A program made the position numbers and the translations under genes. The notes beneath the pieces were generated by a model, which ran no database searches, had not been told where the DNA came from, and saw only the letters and a program-made list of their open reading frames with translations. DNA of 64,000 bases, taken from Olsenella uli. GTDB lineage: Bacteria > Actinomycetota > Coriobacteriia > Coriobacteriales > Atopobiaceae. The DNA lies in NCBI RefSeq assembly GCF_901212655.1, contig NZ_CAAKON010000005.1, positions 97,910-161,909 on the forward strand, in the 5' to 3' direction. Shown piece after piece: positions 8,470 through 17,337 of the stretch. Position 1 is the stretch's first letter. Every line of letters begins with the position of its first letter.

Positions 8470-10068
8470 CTAGACGGAGAGGACTCCGAAGAAGGCACCA
8501 ACGAGCGAGACGACGATGAGGATCACGAGGAGCTTGGTGATGGTCCACTTCTTCGTCTTGATGCCCCAGAGCACGAAGAACACGGCGGCAAGGGCAAGCA
8601 GGCCCGGCGCGATGGAGTTCAGCGTGTCCTGAAGGACGATGGTCTTCTCACCAAAGGTCCAGCTGAGCGGCGTGGAGACCTTGACCGTATTGGCCGAGAG
8701 GGCACCCATGACGAACATACCCACGATGGCAGCGCAGTCGATGAGCTTGTTGATGATGCCGCCAGAGAGGATCTTCTGGATGGACTCGCGGCCCAGACGA
8801 TAGCCGAGACCGAAGAGCGCGCGGGCCTCGCAGGCGGTGATGATGCCGAACAGGATCGGGAACACGACGCCGAACACGTTGCCCCGCGTGGCGAAGGACG
8901 CGCCGAGGGCGAAGAGAATCACCTGAATGGTGCCGAAGTCAACCGTGTCGCCCACGCCGGCGATCGGGCCCATGAGGCCGTTCTTGACGCCGGTGATGAT
9001 CTCCTCGGGAATGTCAGCGCCCATGGCCTTCTGCTCCTCCATGGCAAGCACGGTGCCGTGGATGAGGCAGCCCCAGTTACCGGAGGTGTTGAAGAACATG
9101 AGGTGGCGTTTGAGGGCGGCCTCGAGATCCTTCTGCTCGGGATAGAGCTTGGCAAGCGCGGGGCCAAAGGAGGCGCCCACGGCAAGGGCCTGCATGCGCT
9201 CGAAGGAGTTGGACAGCTCGGCCGTGAACTCCCAGCGCAGGAAGACGCCATTGACGTCATGGGCGCTGAGCAGACGCTTGTTCTCCGCAGCCGCAGCCTT
9301 GTCGGTGAGCTCGCGAATGGCGCCGAAGGTGTCGTCCTCGTTCATAAAGGTCACGAGCAGGGCGATGCAGATACCGAAGATGGCGGCGGCCATCGTGGGA
9401 ATCTTAAGGTACTGCACGGCAAAGAAGCCAATGATGAACAGCGGGAGGTACTTCATCTTGCCGATCATGAACACGACGGTGGCGAAGCCGAGGGCCGGCA
9501 GCAGACCGCCCATCACATTGAAGCCCGTGAGGAGCCACTGCGGGCAGAGGTCGAGCATGGCGGTAACGAAGTCGGCGCCGAAGTAGTTGATGGCGAACAT
9601 CAGCGGGAAACGCAGGACGAAGCCGAGCGCCAGCGGATAGATGGTGGCGTTGCGCCACACGCCCTTGACGTCGCCCTTGTCGGCGAGCTTGTCGGCCTCG
9701 TGCACGAAGATGGCGTTGACCGTGCGGCGCACGTTGTTCACAAGCACGCCGAGGACACCCAGAGGCACGGCAATGGAAACGGCAGTCTCGGGCGACACGC
9801 CCGTCTGGATGGCGATGGGCACGGCGATCAGAGCGGCGAACACGCGGTCGGACGGGATGTTGCCGCCCGCGGCCACCATGCCGAGATACACCATCTCGAT
9901 GGAGCCGCCCGTAATGACGCCGGTGTCAAGGTGCCCGGTGAGAGCACCGAGAACCGTACCCACGACGAGCGGGGACTTCATCGTCTGGATGAACGAGTAG
10001 CCGGCGAGGCTCGCCGCCCACCAGAACCACAGTCCGCAGACTATGGCGAAGAAGAGGTTGAGTCCCAT
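8470..10068 (-). CDS. Mannose-class PTS membrane component, fused IIC-IID
   Basis: One 532-residue protein joins the two membrane subunits that are normally separate. Residues 1 to about 255 are IIC-like (start GLNLFFAIVCGLWFW, core GGSIEMVYLGMVAAGG); from about 270 on it is IID-like (LRWEFTAELSNSFERMQ, FFNTSGNWGCLIHG, MGPIAGVGDTVDFG). IIC and IID together form the sugar channel of the mannose family, which phosphorylates the substrate during entry. AAGGAG stands 8 bases before the ATG. It follows IIB by 141 bases. The substrate is not evident; family members carry mannose, fructose, sorbose, amino sugars or glycated amino acids. Confidence 0.88.
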   Translation of the reverse strand: MGLNLFFAIVCGLWFWWAASLAGYSFIQTMKSPLVVGTVLGALTGHLDTGVITGGSIEMVYLGMVAAGGNIPSDRVFAALIAVPIAIQTGVSPETAVSIAVPLGVLGVLVNNVRRTVNAIFVHEADKLADKGDVKGVWRNATIYPLALGFVLRFPLMFAINYFGADFVTAMLDLCPQWLLTGFNVMGGLLPALGFATVVFMIGKMKYLPLFIIGFFAVQYLKIPTMAAAIFGICIALLVTFMNEDDTFGAIRELTDKAAAAENKRLLSAHDVNGVFLRWEFTAELSNSFERMQALAVGASFGPALAKLYPEQKDLEAALKRHLMFFNTSGNWGCLIHGTVLAMEEQKAMGADIPEEIITGVKNGLMGPIAGVGDTVDFGTIQVILFALGASFATRGNVFGVVFPILFGIITACEARALFGLGYRLGRESIQKILSGGIINKLIDCAAIVGMFVMGALSANTVKVSTPLSWTFGEKTIVLQDTLNSIAPGLLALAAVFFVLWGIKTKKWTITKLLVILIVVSLVGAFFGVLSV

Positions 10069-10209
10069 GGATTCACTCCTTACCTGTCAAACGTTGTGAG
10101 GCCGCAGCTCATGGAGCGCTTGGCGACCTTCCTTCCCTTTCCTGCAAAGCCAGCGATGGGCCGGCGTGGTGCCACATATGGCAAAACGCGCGGATCGTAC
10201 CGTCGGGGT

Positions 10210-10701
10210 CTACGCCTCGTACTTCCTCATGGCGTCCTCGTAGCTCATGCCCGCTTCCTCGGGCACAACCTGGAGCTCGATCTCGACACCGGCATCATGG
10301 AGATGCTTGAGGTCCTCGACGTCCTCGGGCCCAAGTGCTACGGCCTGGAACACGATCTTGCGGCCGCTCTCCGCGGGTACGCCACCAAGCTGGAGCTTCT
10401 TGAGCTCGAAGCCAGCATCGAAGGCCTTGCGCGCCATCTGGATGCTATTGAACAGCGCAAAGATGTTCTTGGAGCCAAGCTCATCCGCCTTGAAGGCAGC
10501 GCCGGCGTCTGCCGTGGACCTGATGTCGACCTCGATACCCGAGGGGGCGGCCATCTTATAGATGCTCACCATGAACGGGTCCTGGCCAAGCATGTCGTCG
10601 ACGATGAGAATCTCCTGGCAGTTGGCCAGCTTGGACCACTTGGTGATGACCTGACCATGAATCAAGCGATGATCGACGCGCGCGAATGTGATGCTAGGCA
10701 T
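10210..10701 (-). CDS. Mannose-class PTS IIB component
   Basis: Soluble phosphocarrier of 163 residues. The phosphorylated residue is His15 in ARVDHRLIHGQV, the family signature. It takes phosphate from IIA and gives it to the incoming sugar at the IIC-IID channel. The start at 10701 has AAGGAGAG upstream and gives the standard N terminus; a longer frame to 10920 would overlap IIA. It lies 136 bases after the IIA stop. Confidence 0.93.
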   Translation of the reverse strand: MPSITFARVDHRLIHGQVITKWSKLANCQEILIVDDMLGQDPFMVSIYKMAAPSGIEVDIRSTADAGAAFKADELGSKNIFALFNSIQMARKAFDAGFELKKLQLGGVPAESGRKIVFQAVALGPEDVEDLKHLHDAGVEIELQVVPEEAGMSYEDAMRKYEA

Positions 10702-10837
10702 ACTCTCTCCTTGTCTTTCCGGAGGACAGGAGGCAGCTCCTCCCCGACACTCCACGTTTTGTTGTCGTTGCGCTTTTCTCACTGAGCCGGGCGGTCGTCT
10801 CGCGCCCGCAGTGCCCACCCAGCGATACAAACCGTTA

Positions 10838-11239
10838 TTAGCCGAGCAGCTCGTTGACGTGCTTGACACCCTCGTTAGCGGCAGCGAGGCAGTTCTTGGC
10901 GAGCTCCTCCACTGAGGCAACCTGCTCGCGAGTCATCAATGCCTCGAGCAGCATCGGCAGATTGAGGCCGGTAAGCACCTGAAGGCCTTCACGCTCCCGC
11001 AGGGCCATGGCAGCGACATTGCAGGGGCTGCCGCCAAGGATGTCGCACAGCACAAGAACGCCCTCGCCCGTGTCGACCTTGTCAAGCGCCTGCTGAAACT
11101 CCACCCCGAAGTCATCGACATTGTCCTCGCGGCGCAACGAGAGCGTCGCGGCCTGAGTCACAGGTCCGGTAACGAGCTCGCATGCATCCACGGCTCCGGT
11201 GCTGAACGAACCGTGCGTCATGACAATGATCCCAATCAT
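10838..11239 (-). CDS. Mannose-class PTS IIA component
   Basis: Soluble phosphocarrier of 133 residues. The active histidine is His9 in IIVMTHGSFSTG, and the family core CDILGGSPCNVAA follows. It accepts phosphate from HPr. The start is fixed by the standard N terminus MIGIIVMTHG and a GGAAGGGG ribosome site. It is the first gene of the block; a promoter and a palindrome lie about 160-215 bases upstream. Confidence 0.92.
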   Translation of the reverse strand: MIGIIVMTHGSFSTGAVDACELVTGPVTQAATLSLRREDNVDDFGVEFQQALDKVDTGEGVLVLCDILGGSPCNVAAMALREREGLQVLTGLNLPMLLEALMTREQVASVEELAKNCLAAANEGVKHVNELLG

Positions 11240-11400
11240 GCGGTCCCCTTCCCAAACAGATATCCCGTAGCGCGGCAAAGCTGGTCCCGGGACGCCAAAA
11301 GGACGCTCCTCGCAGGCCGAACCCCGACCCTTCGCATGCATCTTGTTTCTGGTGATTAGACGTGCCGGAACCACATTCCGGAGGAGCGTGGCCCGATAAA

Positions 11401-11418
11401 CCTGCCGTGCACTGCAGG
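11401..11418. promoter_or_regulatory. 18-bp palindrome at the predicted start of PTS transcription
   Basis: CCTGCCGTGCACTGCAGG matches its reverse complement at 16 of 18 positions, centred on GTGCAC. It begins about 10 bases downstream of the -10 element, the usual place for a repressor operator. Confidence 0.6.
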
Positions 11419-11427
11419 ATTGGGCGC

Positions 11428-11456
11428 ATTGTTAGCCGGCTTGACCCATTCGTCAA
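11428..11456 (-). promoter_or_regulatory. Promoter of the PTS-cysteine block
   Basis: On the minus strand -35 TTGACG (11456-11451), a 17-base spacer and -10 AACAAT (11433-11428). The -35 box is one arm of the inverted repeat TTGACGAATGGGTCAA, which may be a second protein-binding site. It gives a 5' leader of about 180 bases before the IIA start. Confidence 0.6.
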
Positions 11457-11591
11457 CGCTCCCGGCTGAACGGCGCATTTCTCCGCTGATCCGAATAGTT
11501 CCTTGTAATGCAGAATCTTGGGTATAGAATTAAGAGTTTCGGACTCGCGCTTTTGCTTCTGAATAACAACGTCTTTGTTTCAGGATTATTT

Positions 11592-11660
11592 TTCGAAATG
11601 GCATAGCTTTATTTTTTATGCAATTTCGAAGCCTCTTCCTTTCCCTCGAAATTGCACATA
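11592..11660. promoter_or_regulatory. Palindromic control region upstream of the AAA ATPase gene
   Basis: Arms TTCGAAATGGCATA (11592-11605) and TATGCAATTTCGAA (11617-11630) match at 13 of 14 positions, and a third partial copy TCGAAATTGCACATA is at 11646-11660. The stretch 11460-11690 is clearly more AT-rich than its surroundings, as expected for an acquired or tightly controlled promoter. Confidence 0.6.
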
Positions 11661-11691
11661 TACTGGTTTTGCGCGCATTCGAGGAGGTTAT

Positions 11692-13017
11692 ATGAAAGAC
11701 CGAAACCACCCGCTCAGGCCAGATACGTACCGCTCGCGCATCTTGGACAAAAAGATTGAGAAGCTCCTCACTATCTCCACAGTTATAGATCTCCACGGCA
11801 TACGGGGCTGCGGGAAGACGTGGTGCGGCCTTTCCCATGCCAAGAGCATCGTAAGTGCGGATGACGAAACCGTCGCGATGCCACTAATCCAAATGGATGC
11901 GCGCATCGCACTCACAGGGCCGCGTCCGCACGCCGTGGACGAGTGGAGCTCATTCCCCGAGCTGCGAAACCAGGCGCTCCGTGCCTCCAATGAACCCGGG
12001 TCGTTCATGTTGTTGAGCTCATCGGAGCCACCTCGTGTCCGCGAAGACCAGCGCTCGACACGCCCGAGGGTGGCGCAGATACACATGAGGACGCTCACAT
12101 TGGCAGAACGCGGTATCTCTACGGCCACCGTGTCGCTCGAAGACCTCGTCACAAGCAATGGCACCGAATCCGCGCTCCCCCAACGGGACGGGTCCGGGGT
12201 CACAGGAGCGCATGATGATGGCCAAGAGCTCCACGAGCTTGCCCTCCCCATATGCGAAGGTGGCTGGAGCGCGGCAGCGAGCCGCTCGCATGCAGACGCT
12301 CTTGTTATCTCCGCAAATCAGGCGAGCTCGCTGCTCGCGGGTGACGTTCGCAGGCAGGGACGTAAGGAGTCCGTAGCGCGAGCCATACTTGGCAGCATCG
12401 AACTCGCAACCGGCGGCGATACCTCCTACGCAGCGCTCGCCGCCCATGCCGCCTCGGCTGGGCTCGCCTTTCCCTCGCGAAACACACTCACCGCATACGC
12501 GCGCACCTTCCACCAGCTCTACCTCGTGGAGGAGCTGCCGGGCTGGAAGGCGCCCATTCGATCGTCGTCTCGCGTAAAGACCAAGCCAAGACTCGTTCTC
12601 GCAGACCCCTCCCTCGGAATTACGGCAACGGGTCTTGGCGTGCCCGATCTCAGAGATAACCCCAAATGGCTCGAGGCCGGATTCAAAGCGTTGGTCCTGC
12701 ACGACCTCCTAGCTTATGCGGAGGCCTTGCCTGCGAGACTTAGGGCGAGTGCAAGCTACTACGCGGACGCAGACGGGACCTCGGCCGATATCGTGTTGAC
12801 GTTTGGGAACGACTGGGCGGCTATCGTCATTGCCACAAAAGAGGGAGACGTCCCAGCCGCAATCAAGCAACTGGGACGTCTCACAAGGAAGGTCGTATCC
12901 GGAGAATCGGGAATGGGAGATCCGGTGTTCCGCCTCGTCGTCACGCCCGGAGGCACGGCCTGGCGCGATGGGCGCACCAGCACCGTCGTCGCGCCCATCT
13001 CCGCCCTTGGCGCCTAG
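11692..13017 (+). CDS. AAA_14/DUF4143-type ATPase, divergent
   Basis: 441 residues. N-terminal P-loop ATPase with Walker A HGIRGCGKTWC near residues 36-46 and an FMLLSSSEPPR segment where sensor or Walker B-like residues normally lie; the C-terminal half has the DUF4143 look (LADPSLGITATGLG, then ALVLHDLLAYAEAL, then TKEGDVPAAIKQL). GAGGAGG stands 5 bases before the ATG; the longer frame to 11575 starts inside the AT-rich control region. These proteins are common accessory genes in gut anaerobes, with proposed toxin or DNA-related roles that are unproven. The nuclease-like C-terminal motif is degenerate (ADIV...IVIATK). Codon use is less GC-rich in its first third, which suggests transfer. 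Confidence 0.75.
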   Translation: MKDRNHPLRPDTYRSRILDKKIEKLLTISTVIDLHGIRGCGKTWCGLSHAKSIVSADDETVAMPLIQMDARIALTGPRPHAVDEWSSFPELRNQALRASNEPGSFMLLSSSEPPRVREDQRSTRPRVAQIHMRTLTLAERGISTATVSLEDLVTSNGTESALPQRDGSGVTGAHDDGQELHELALPICEGGWSAAASRSHADALVISANQASSLLAGDVRRQGRKESVARAILGSIELATGGDTSYAALAAHAASAGLAFPSRNTLTAYARTFHQLYLVEELPGWKAPIRSSSRVKTKPRLVLADPSLGITATGLGVPDLRDNPKWLEAGFKALVLHDLLAYAEALPARLRASASYYADADGTSADIVLTFGNDWAAIVIATKEGDVPAAIKQLGRLTRKVVSGESGMGDPVFRLVVTPGGTAWRDGRTSTVVAPISALGA

Positions 13018-13085
13018 CCGTGCCAAATCCGGGCCGAAGAAACAGTCCTCCCTCGGCCTGCCCAGTAGCCCGAAACTCCAGTGCT

Positions 13086-13125
13086 CAAAAAGCGGCGGCC
13101 TTGCCATCCCTAGCAAGGCCGCCGC
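13086..13125 (-). terminator. Terminator after purH
   Basis: 13-bp perfect arms GCGGCGGCCTTGC and GCAAGGCCGCCGC with an 8-base loop; on the minus strand they are followed by TTTTTGAGC. It can also slow transcription arriving from the ATPase gene. Confidence 0.88.
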
Positions 13126-13141
13126 TCAGAAGTAGCAAGAC

Positions 13142-14767
13142 TTAGTGCCTGAAGTGCCTCGCGCCCGTGAACACCATCGCAATGCCGTGCTCGTCGCAGG
13201 CCTCGATGGACTCGTCGTCGCGCTTGGAGCCGCCGGGCTGGATGATGCAGGTCACGCCGTGCTCGGCCAGCACGTCCACGTTGTCGCGGAACGGGAAGAA
13301 GGCGTCGCTCGCGCAGGCGAAGTTGCCCCTCTCCACGCCCTCGCGCTCGCAGTAGTCCTCGGCGCGCTCGCAGGCGAGGAGTGCCGAGTCCACGCGGTTG
13401 GGCTGACCGGGACCCATGCCAATGCCGGCCTTGCCGCGGCTGATCAGAATGGCGTTGGACTTCACGCCCTTGCAGACCTTCCAGGCAAAGAGCAGCTCGG
13501 CTATCTCGTCGTCCGTGGGCTTGCGCTTGGTGGGCACAGCAAAGGTTGCGGGATCCTCCTCGACGCGGTCCACGTGCTGCACGAGCACGCCGCCGTCGAT
13601 GGAGCGCATCTCAAGCTCGGGTGTCTTGCCCACGCCACCCGTGGCAAGCACGCGCAGGTTGGGGCGCTTGGCCATGCGGGCCTTGGCGTCCTCGGAGAAG
13701 CCCGGCGCGATGATGACCTCCACGAACTGCTTGTTCTCGTCGGCAAAGTGCTCGACGAGCTCGTAGGGCACCTCGCGGTTGCAGGCGATGATGCCGCCGA
13801 AGGCACTCTTGGGATCGCAGGCGAAGGCGCGGTCGTAGGCGGAGGTGATGTCCTCGGCCACGGCGGAGCCGCAGGGGTTCTGGTGCTTGAGAATCACGCA
13901 CGCCGGCTCGTCGAACTCGCGCACGAGGTTCCAGGCGGCATCCGCGTCCAGGTAGTTGTTGTACGAAAGCGGCTTGCCCTGAATCTGCTCGGCGCCCACG
14001 AGCGGATGCTCGGAGCTGCCAAGCTCGGCAAACTCGTCGGCGAAGCAGTAGACGGCGGCCGCCTGCTGCGGATTCTCGCCGTAGCGCAGGTCGTCGGCCT
14101 TCTCGAGCCACACGCCAAGCTCGTCGGGAAGGCCGCTCTCGGCCTCGGCGTCGCCCTCCTCGGCATCGAGCTGGTCCGCAAGCCAGGTGGCGATGGCAGT
14201 GTCGTAGAGCGCGGTGGTCTCGTAGACCTTGAGCTGCAGCTCACGACGGGTGGCGAGCGTGGTGGCGCCATTGTGGGAACGCATCTCGTCGAGGATGCCG
14301 TCGTAGTCCTCCGGGTCAACCACCACGGTCACGCTCGCGGCGTTCTTGGCGGCGGAGCGCAGCATGGAGGGGCCACCGATGTCGATGTTCTCGATGGCGT
14401 CCGCGTACGTGACGTCGGGCTTGGCAACGGTCTTCTCGAACTCATAGAGGTTGACGACTACGAGGTCGATCATGCCGATGCCGTGCTCGGCCGCCTCGGC
14501 CATATGCTTGGGGTCGTCACGGCGGGCGAGCAGGCCGCCGTGCACCTTGGGGTGCAGCGTCTTGACGCGGCCGTCCATCATCTCGGGGAAGCCCGTGTAC
14601 TGCTCGATGGGCACCACCTTCACGCCGGCCTCGGCCAGCACGCGGGCCGTGCCGCCGGTCGAGATGACCTCGACGCCAAACTCGTCTTCCAGCGCCTTCA
14701 CGAACTCGACGACGCCGGTCTTGTCCGTGACCGAAACGAGCGCGCGCTTGATGGGACAGTCTGCCAT
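13142..14767 (-). CDS. purH: Bifunctional AICAR formyltransferase/IMP cyclohydrolase
   Basis: Last two steps of IMP synthesis. 541 residues: residues 1-150 are the methylglyoxal-synthase-like cyclohydrolase domain ([18 protein letters not shown], then [26 protein letters not shown]), the rest the formyltransferase domain ([11 protein letters not shown], then [24 protein letters not shown]). GAGGAGG stands 5 bases before the ATG. It stands alone, without other pur genes beside it. Confidence 0.96.
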   Translation of the reverse strand: MADCPIKRALVSVTDKTGVVEFVKALEDEFGVEVISTGGTARVLAEAGVKVVPIEQYTGFPEMMDGRVKTLHPKVHGGLLARRDDPKHMAEAAEHGIGMIDLVVVNLYEFEKTVAKPDVTYADAIENIDIGGPSMLRSAAKNAASVTVVVDPEDYDGILDEMRSHNGATTLATRRELQLKVYETTALYDTAIATWLADQLDAEEGDAEAESGLPDELGVWLEKADDLRYGENPQQAAAVYCFADEFAELGSSEHPLVGAEQIQGKPLSYNNYLDADAAWNLVREFDEPACVILKHQNPCGSAVAEDITSAYDRAFACDPKSAFGGIIACNREVPYELVEHFADENKQFVEVIIAPGFSEDAKARMAKRPNLRVLATGGVGKTPELEMRSIDGGVLVQHVDRVEEDPATFAVPTKRKPTDDEIAELLFAWKVCKGVKSNAILISRGKAGIGMGPGQPNRVDSALLACERAEDYCEREGVERGNFACASDAFFPFRDNVDVLAEHGVTCIIQPGGSKRDDESIEACDEHGIAMVFTGARHFRH

Positions 14768-14993
14768 GGAACCTCCTCGTTGAAGCCTCTACCTTTGGGA
14801 GCAGCCTCCGGAATCGGCACGAGACTGCGCCATATCGCCGGCCGTGAGGCAATGCAAGCCGCAGGGCCGTACGATACCAGCGCGGCAAGATTCCGGTTTG
14901 AACTCCTAATCTCCTATTGTGCCGCAAAGGGGCGGACTCAGCATGTCGCATGCGAGCGTGACCACAGCGGATACAGCCGCCGTACCGCGAAGA

Positions 14994-15034
14994 GGCGCGC
15001 CCGAGCGCCACTACGTCTACTCGGGCCGCGCCTA
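14994..15034. other. Long GC-rich inverted repeat between purH and the DUF2207 gene
   Basis: Arms AGGCGCGCCCGAG and CTCGGGCCGCGCCT (one-base bulge) around a 14-base loop, about 230 bases upstream of purH. No T-run follows on either strand. It may be a structured leader of purH; no purine-riboswitch core was recognised. The rest of 14768-15082 holds no gene. Confidence 0.45.
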
Positions 15035-15082
15035 GCAGGCGCCAACCATAACTCGCCGCACGTCAATTGCCCCCAAACGACT

Positions 15083-15118
15083 AGGGCGGGTCACCCCATT
15101 CGCGAGGTGGCCCGCCCT
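15083..15118 (-). terminator. Terminator after the DUF2207 gene
   Basis: Arms AGGGCGGGTCACC and GGTGGCCCGCCCT flank a 10-base loop directly after the stop. The T-run on the minus strand is weak (GTCGTTT), so efficiency is uncertain. Confidence 0.65.
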
Positions 15119-15120
15119 GA

Positions 15121-17067
15121 CTAGAAGGCTCCGCCGCCACCTCCGCCACCGCCGCCCCCTCCGCCACCACCGGAGAAGCCGCCGCCAAAGCCGCTGCCGG
15201 AGCTGTTCGAGGAGCTCGCAAGCGCGGAGGCGCTCACGCTATGAGCAGACTCGCATGCGCGGCCAAACGCATCCGTGGGGCGGCCGAGATTCCCGTGACG
15301 ATGACACCACCAGTAGCTGTCATAGAAGCCCGGGCTCTCCAGAATCTCGGGCGCAACCACCCGCAGCTGCGCGATGACGCGCTCGGCCACACCCAGGACC
15401 ACCGCCATGACCAGCAGCCTGTTCCACAGGATAACGTCACGCGGCACGGCCTCCTTGAGCAGGGTGAAGTCCGTGAGCCAGCGCCTGAGCGCCCTGAGCT
15501 TGGCCGTAAGCTCCACGCCCTTGGTCGAAAGGGGTTTCATCTTGGCCACGGTGACGCCGCAGACCACGCAAGACGCAGCCACCAGCACAAGGCCAAGGCA
15601 GCCCAGGACAATTCCGCCCAGGGCAAACAGCACAATGGCGGCAGCTGCGGCAACCAGGTTCAGCAGCACGAACACCACGGCGCTGAGGGCGCGCCCCACC
15701 TTTGTCGCGTCCGCAAAGTAGCCCTTGCCCTCGCACGCCGCCTTGACCTCACTCGACCAGGCCTCGATGCCGTCGGCATACTTCTGCGGCGCCTCCTTTG
15801 CGGCCCTCTTGATGTCGGAAAACGCAATCGCATCGCCCGCCGAAAAGCCAGGCTTCACGAAGCCACCGCGCGCGTTTGGCGCAACCACGTCAAACAACAG
15901 CCGCATCGCGGCACGGTCGACGCCATGCGTGGGCCTGTCGCCTCCACGACGAATGACATAGTCCTTCTCGCGCCCGCTCGAATCCTTAACCACATCGAGC
16001 GTGATGGCCTTGCCGTCCGTTAGGCGCATGAGCGTTGCGGTGAGCAGCTCGTTGGAAACCGACCCGCCGTTGTAGAGGCAGCCGAGCACGGCCGGGTGAG
16101 CCGGCGAGGGAACGTCACGGAAGTACTCGTCCTGGAACTGCGGGACATGCGCCGCCCTGTAACGGCGAAACCTCAGAAGCGTGAACACCACCGCCACCAC
16201 CGGAAGCGCAAAGGTCACGCCCGTCGCGGCGCCCATCCACGCACGCGCCTGCTCGCGCTCGGCATTTGCGGCGTCTGCCCACGCCTGTTCCTCGCCCTCG
16301 ATGGTGGAGAGATGGTCGGTGCCAGAGACGGTTGCGCCCGTAAGCCACGCCACCGGGAACACGATGCGGGCTTCTGCAAACTCGCTCGTGCCAACGCCAG
16401 GCACGGTGTAGACAACGTCATTGCCATCAAAGGCAAGGCTCGCGTCAAGCGGTCCGTGGCCCCAGGCCTTCACGTTATCGCCCGCCGTCACGGACTGGCC
16501 TGCTGGCACCGGCAGGTGCACGCGACAGGTCACGTTGTCCGAGGGCACGTCCCAGCCGTCCGAAACAAACTTCCAGTACAGCTCGCCCGCGTCGCGCCAG
16601 GCGTTTACCACATTCGTGACGGTATAGGCGATTCGAATGGTGGCGCTCTCGTCCTCATGGGCCGCGTAGATCTTAAGACGCGTGACGTCTCCGCCCAGGT
16701 CGCTAAGCTGGTACGTTCCCGTACGCTCCGCACCAGACTCGCTTAAGGCGCCGCCGGCCGTAAGGTCCTCGACGGACGTAACTGCGAGCTGCGGGCCTTC
16801 CGTGTTGGTGGTTGCATCCGGGGCGCCATAGGCGATATCCCAGTACACGCCGTTGTAGGAGCCGCTGAAGTCGAAGGTGCGCTCCTCAACCACGCTGATC
16901 GACGCGTCGGCGTTCACCGTGAGGCCAATGTTGACCCCGTCGACGGAATACTCGCGCGCAAACGCATGGCGCGGGATAGCCGCAAGGCAGATGACCATGC
17001 CAAGCAGAAGCATCAGGACGTGCGGCGCCAGGCGTGTGGCGCGGTAGGGCGAGAAACGGTCGTTCAT
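15121..17067 (-). CDS. DUF2207 membrane protein with glycine-rich tail
   Basis: 648 residues. Cleavable signal peptide (residues 16-37, ending AFA), a beta-rich extracellular DUF2207 domain (SVVEERTFDFSGSYNGVYW), a membrane helix near 275-298, a cytoplasmic part, a pair of helices near 460-510, and a C terminus of about 15 glycines ending GGAF. This is the standard layout of the family, whose function is not known; it is often found next to lemA. Here the lemA homologue lies 41 kb away. Low-complexity poly-Gly tails of this kind occur in several bacterial surface proteins. Confidence 0.88.
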   Translation of the reverse strand: MNDRFSPYRATRLAPHVLMLLLGMVICLAAIPRHAFAREYSVDGVNIGLTVNADASISVVEERTFDFSGSYNGVYWDIAYGAPDATTNTEGPQLAVTSVEDLTAGGALSESGAERTGTYQLSDLGGDVTRLKIYAAHEDESATIRIAYTVTNVVNAWRDAGELYWKFVSDGWDVPSDNVTCRVHLPVPAGQSVTAGDNVKAWGHGPLDASLAFDGNDVVYTVPGVGTSEFAEARIVFPVAWLTGATVSGTDHLSTIEGEEQAWADAANAEREQARAWMGAATGVTFALPVVAVVFTLLRFRRYRAAHVPQFQDEYFRDVPSPAHPAVLGCLYNGGSVSNELLTATLMRLTDGKAITLDVVKDSSGREKDYVIRRGGDRPTHGVDRAAMRLLFDVVAPNARGGFVKPGFSAGDAIAFSDIKRAAKEAPQKYADGIEAWSSEVKAACEGKGYFADATKVGRALSAVVFVLLNLVAAAAAIVLFALGGIVLGCLGLVLVAASCVVCGVTVAKMKPLSTKGVELTAKLRALRRWLTDFTLLKEAVPRDVILWNRLLVMAVVLGVAERVIAQLRVVAPEILESPGFYDSYWWCHRHGNLGRPTDAFGRACESAHSVSASALASSSNSSGSGFGGGFSGGGGGGGGGGGGGGAF

Positions 17068-17198
17068 GGGACCCCCTCGAGCAGCTTCTCAGTTGCTCCA
17101 CATGGTACGCGACATGCCGGACGCCCTCGGCGCGCCCCGACCTCTTATCGGCGACCGTCACAAGCGCGAGCCCGCAAGCCGTCGAGCTCCACGTACAA

Positions 17199-17207
17199 AA
17201 TCTAAGT
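17199..17207 (+). promoter_or_regulatory. Half-site like the heat-shock box, upstream of ferritin
   Basis: AATCTAAGT, identical to the left half of the box shared by hsp20, clpB and dnaK, but the right half is only loosely similar (TAGCAAG). It may be chance. Confidence 0.25.
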
Positions 17208-17337
17208 GCGCCGCTAGCAAGTCTCGTGCTTGCCGACGACTCAACTGGGTATGCTGGTTGGCGGTCGAACGAGACGCGCCCATTCGACGCATTCAGACCG
17301 GGACGCGCGTCAGCGCCCCAGGGAAGGAGTTGCCACC

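Noticed and set aside
14768..15082. Purine riboswitch before purH
   Set aside because: None of the conserved loop sequences were found; only a GC-rich inverted repeat is present.
13145..15124. Long plus-strand open frame opposite purH
   Set aside because: It mirrors the codon pattern of purH, has His/Ala/Val/Gly-rich composition without motifs; a shadow of GC-rich third positions.
17199..17220. Full heat-shock box before ferritin
   Set aside because: Only the left half matches; the right half differs at most positions, so it is listed as a weak half-site only.
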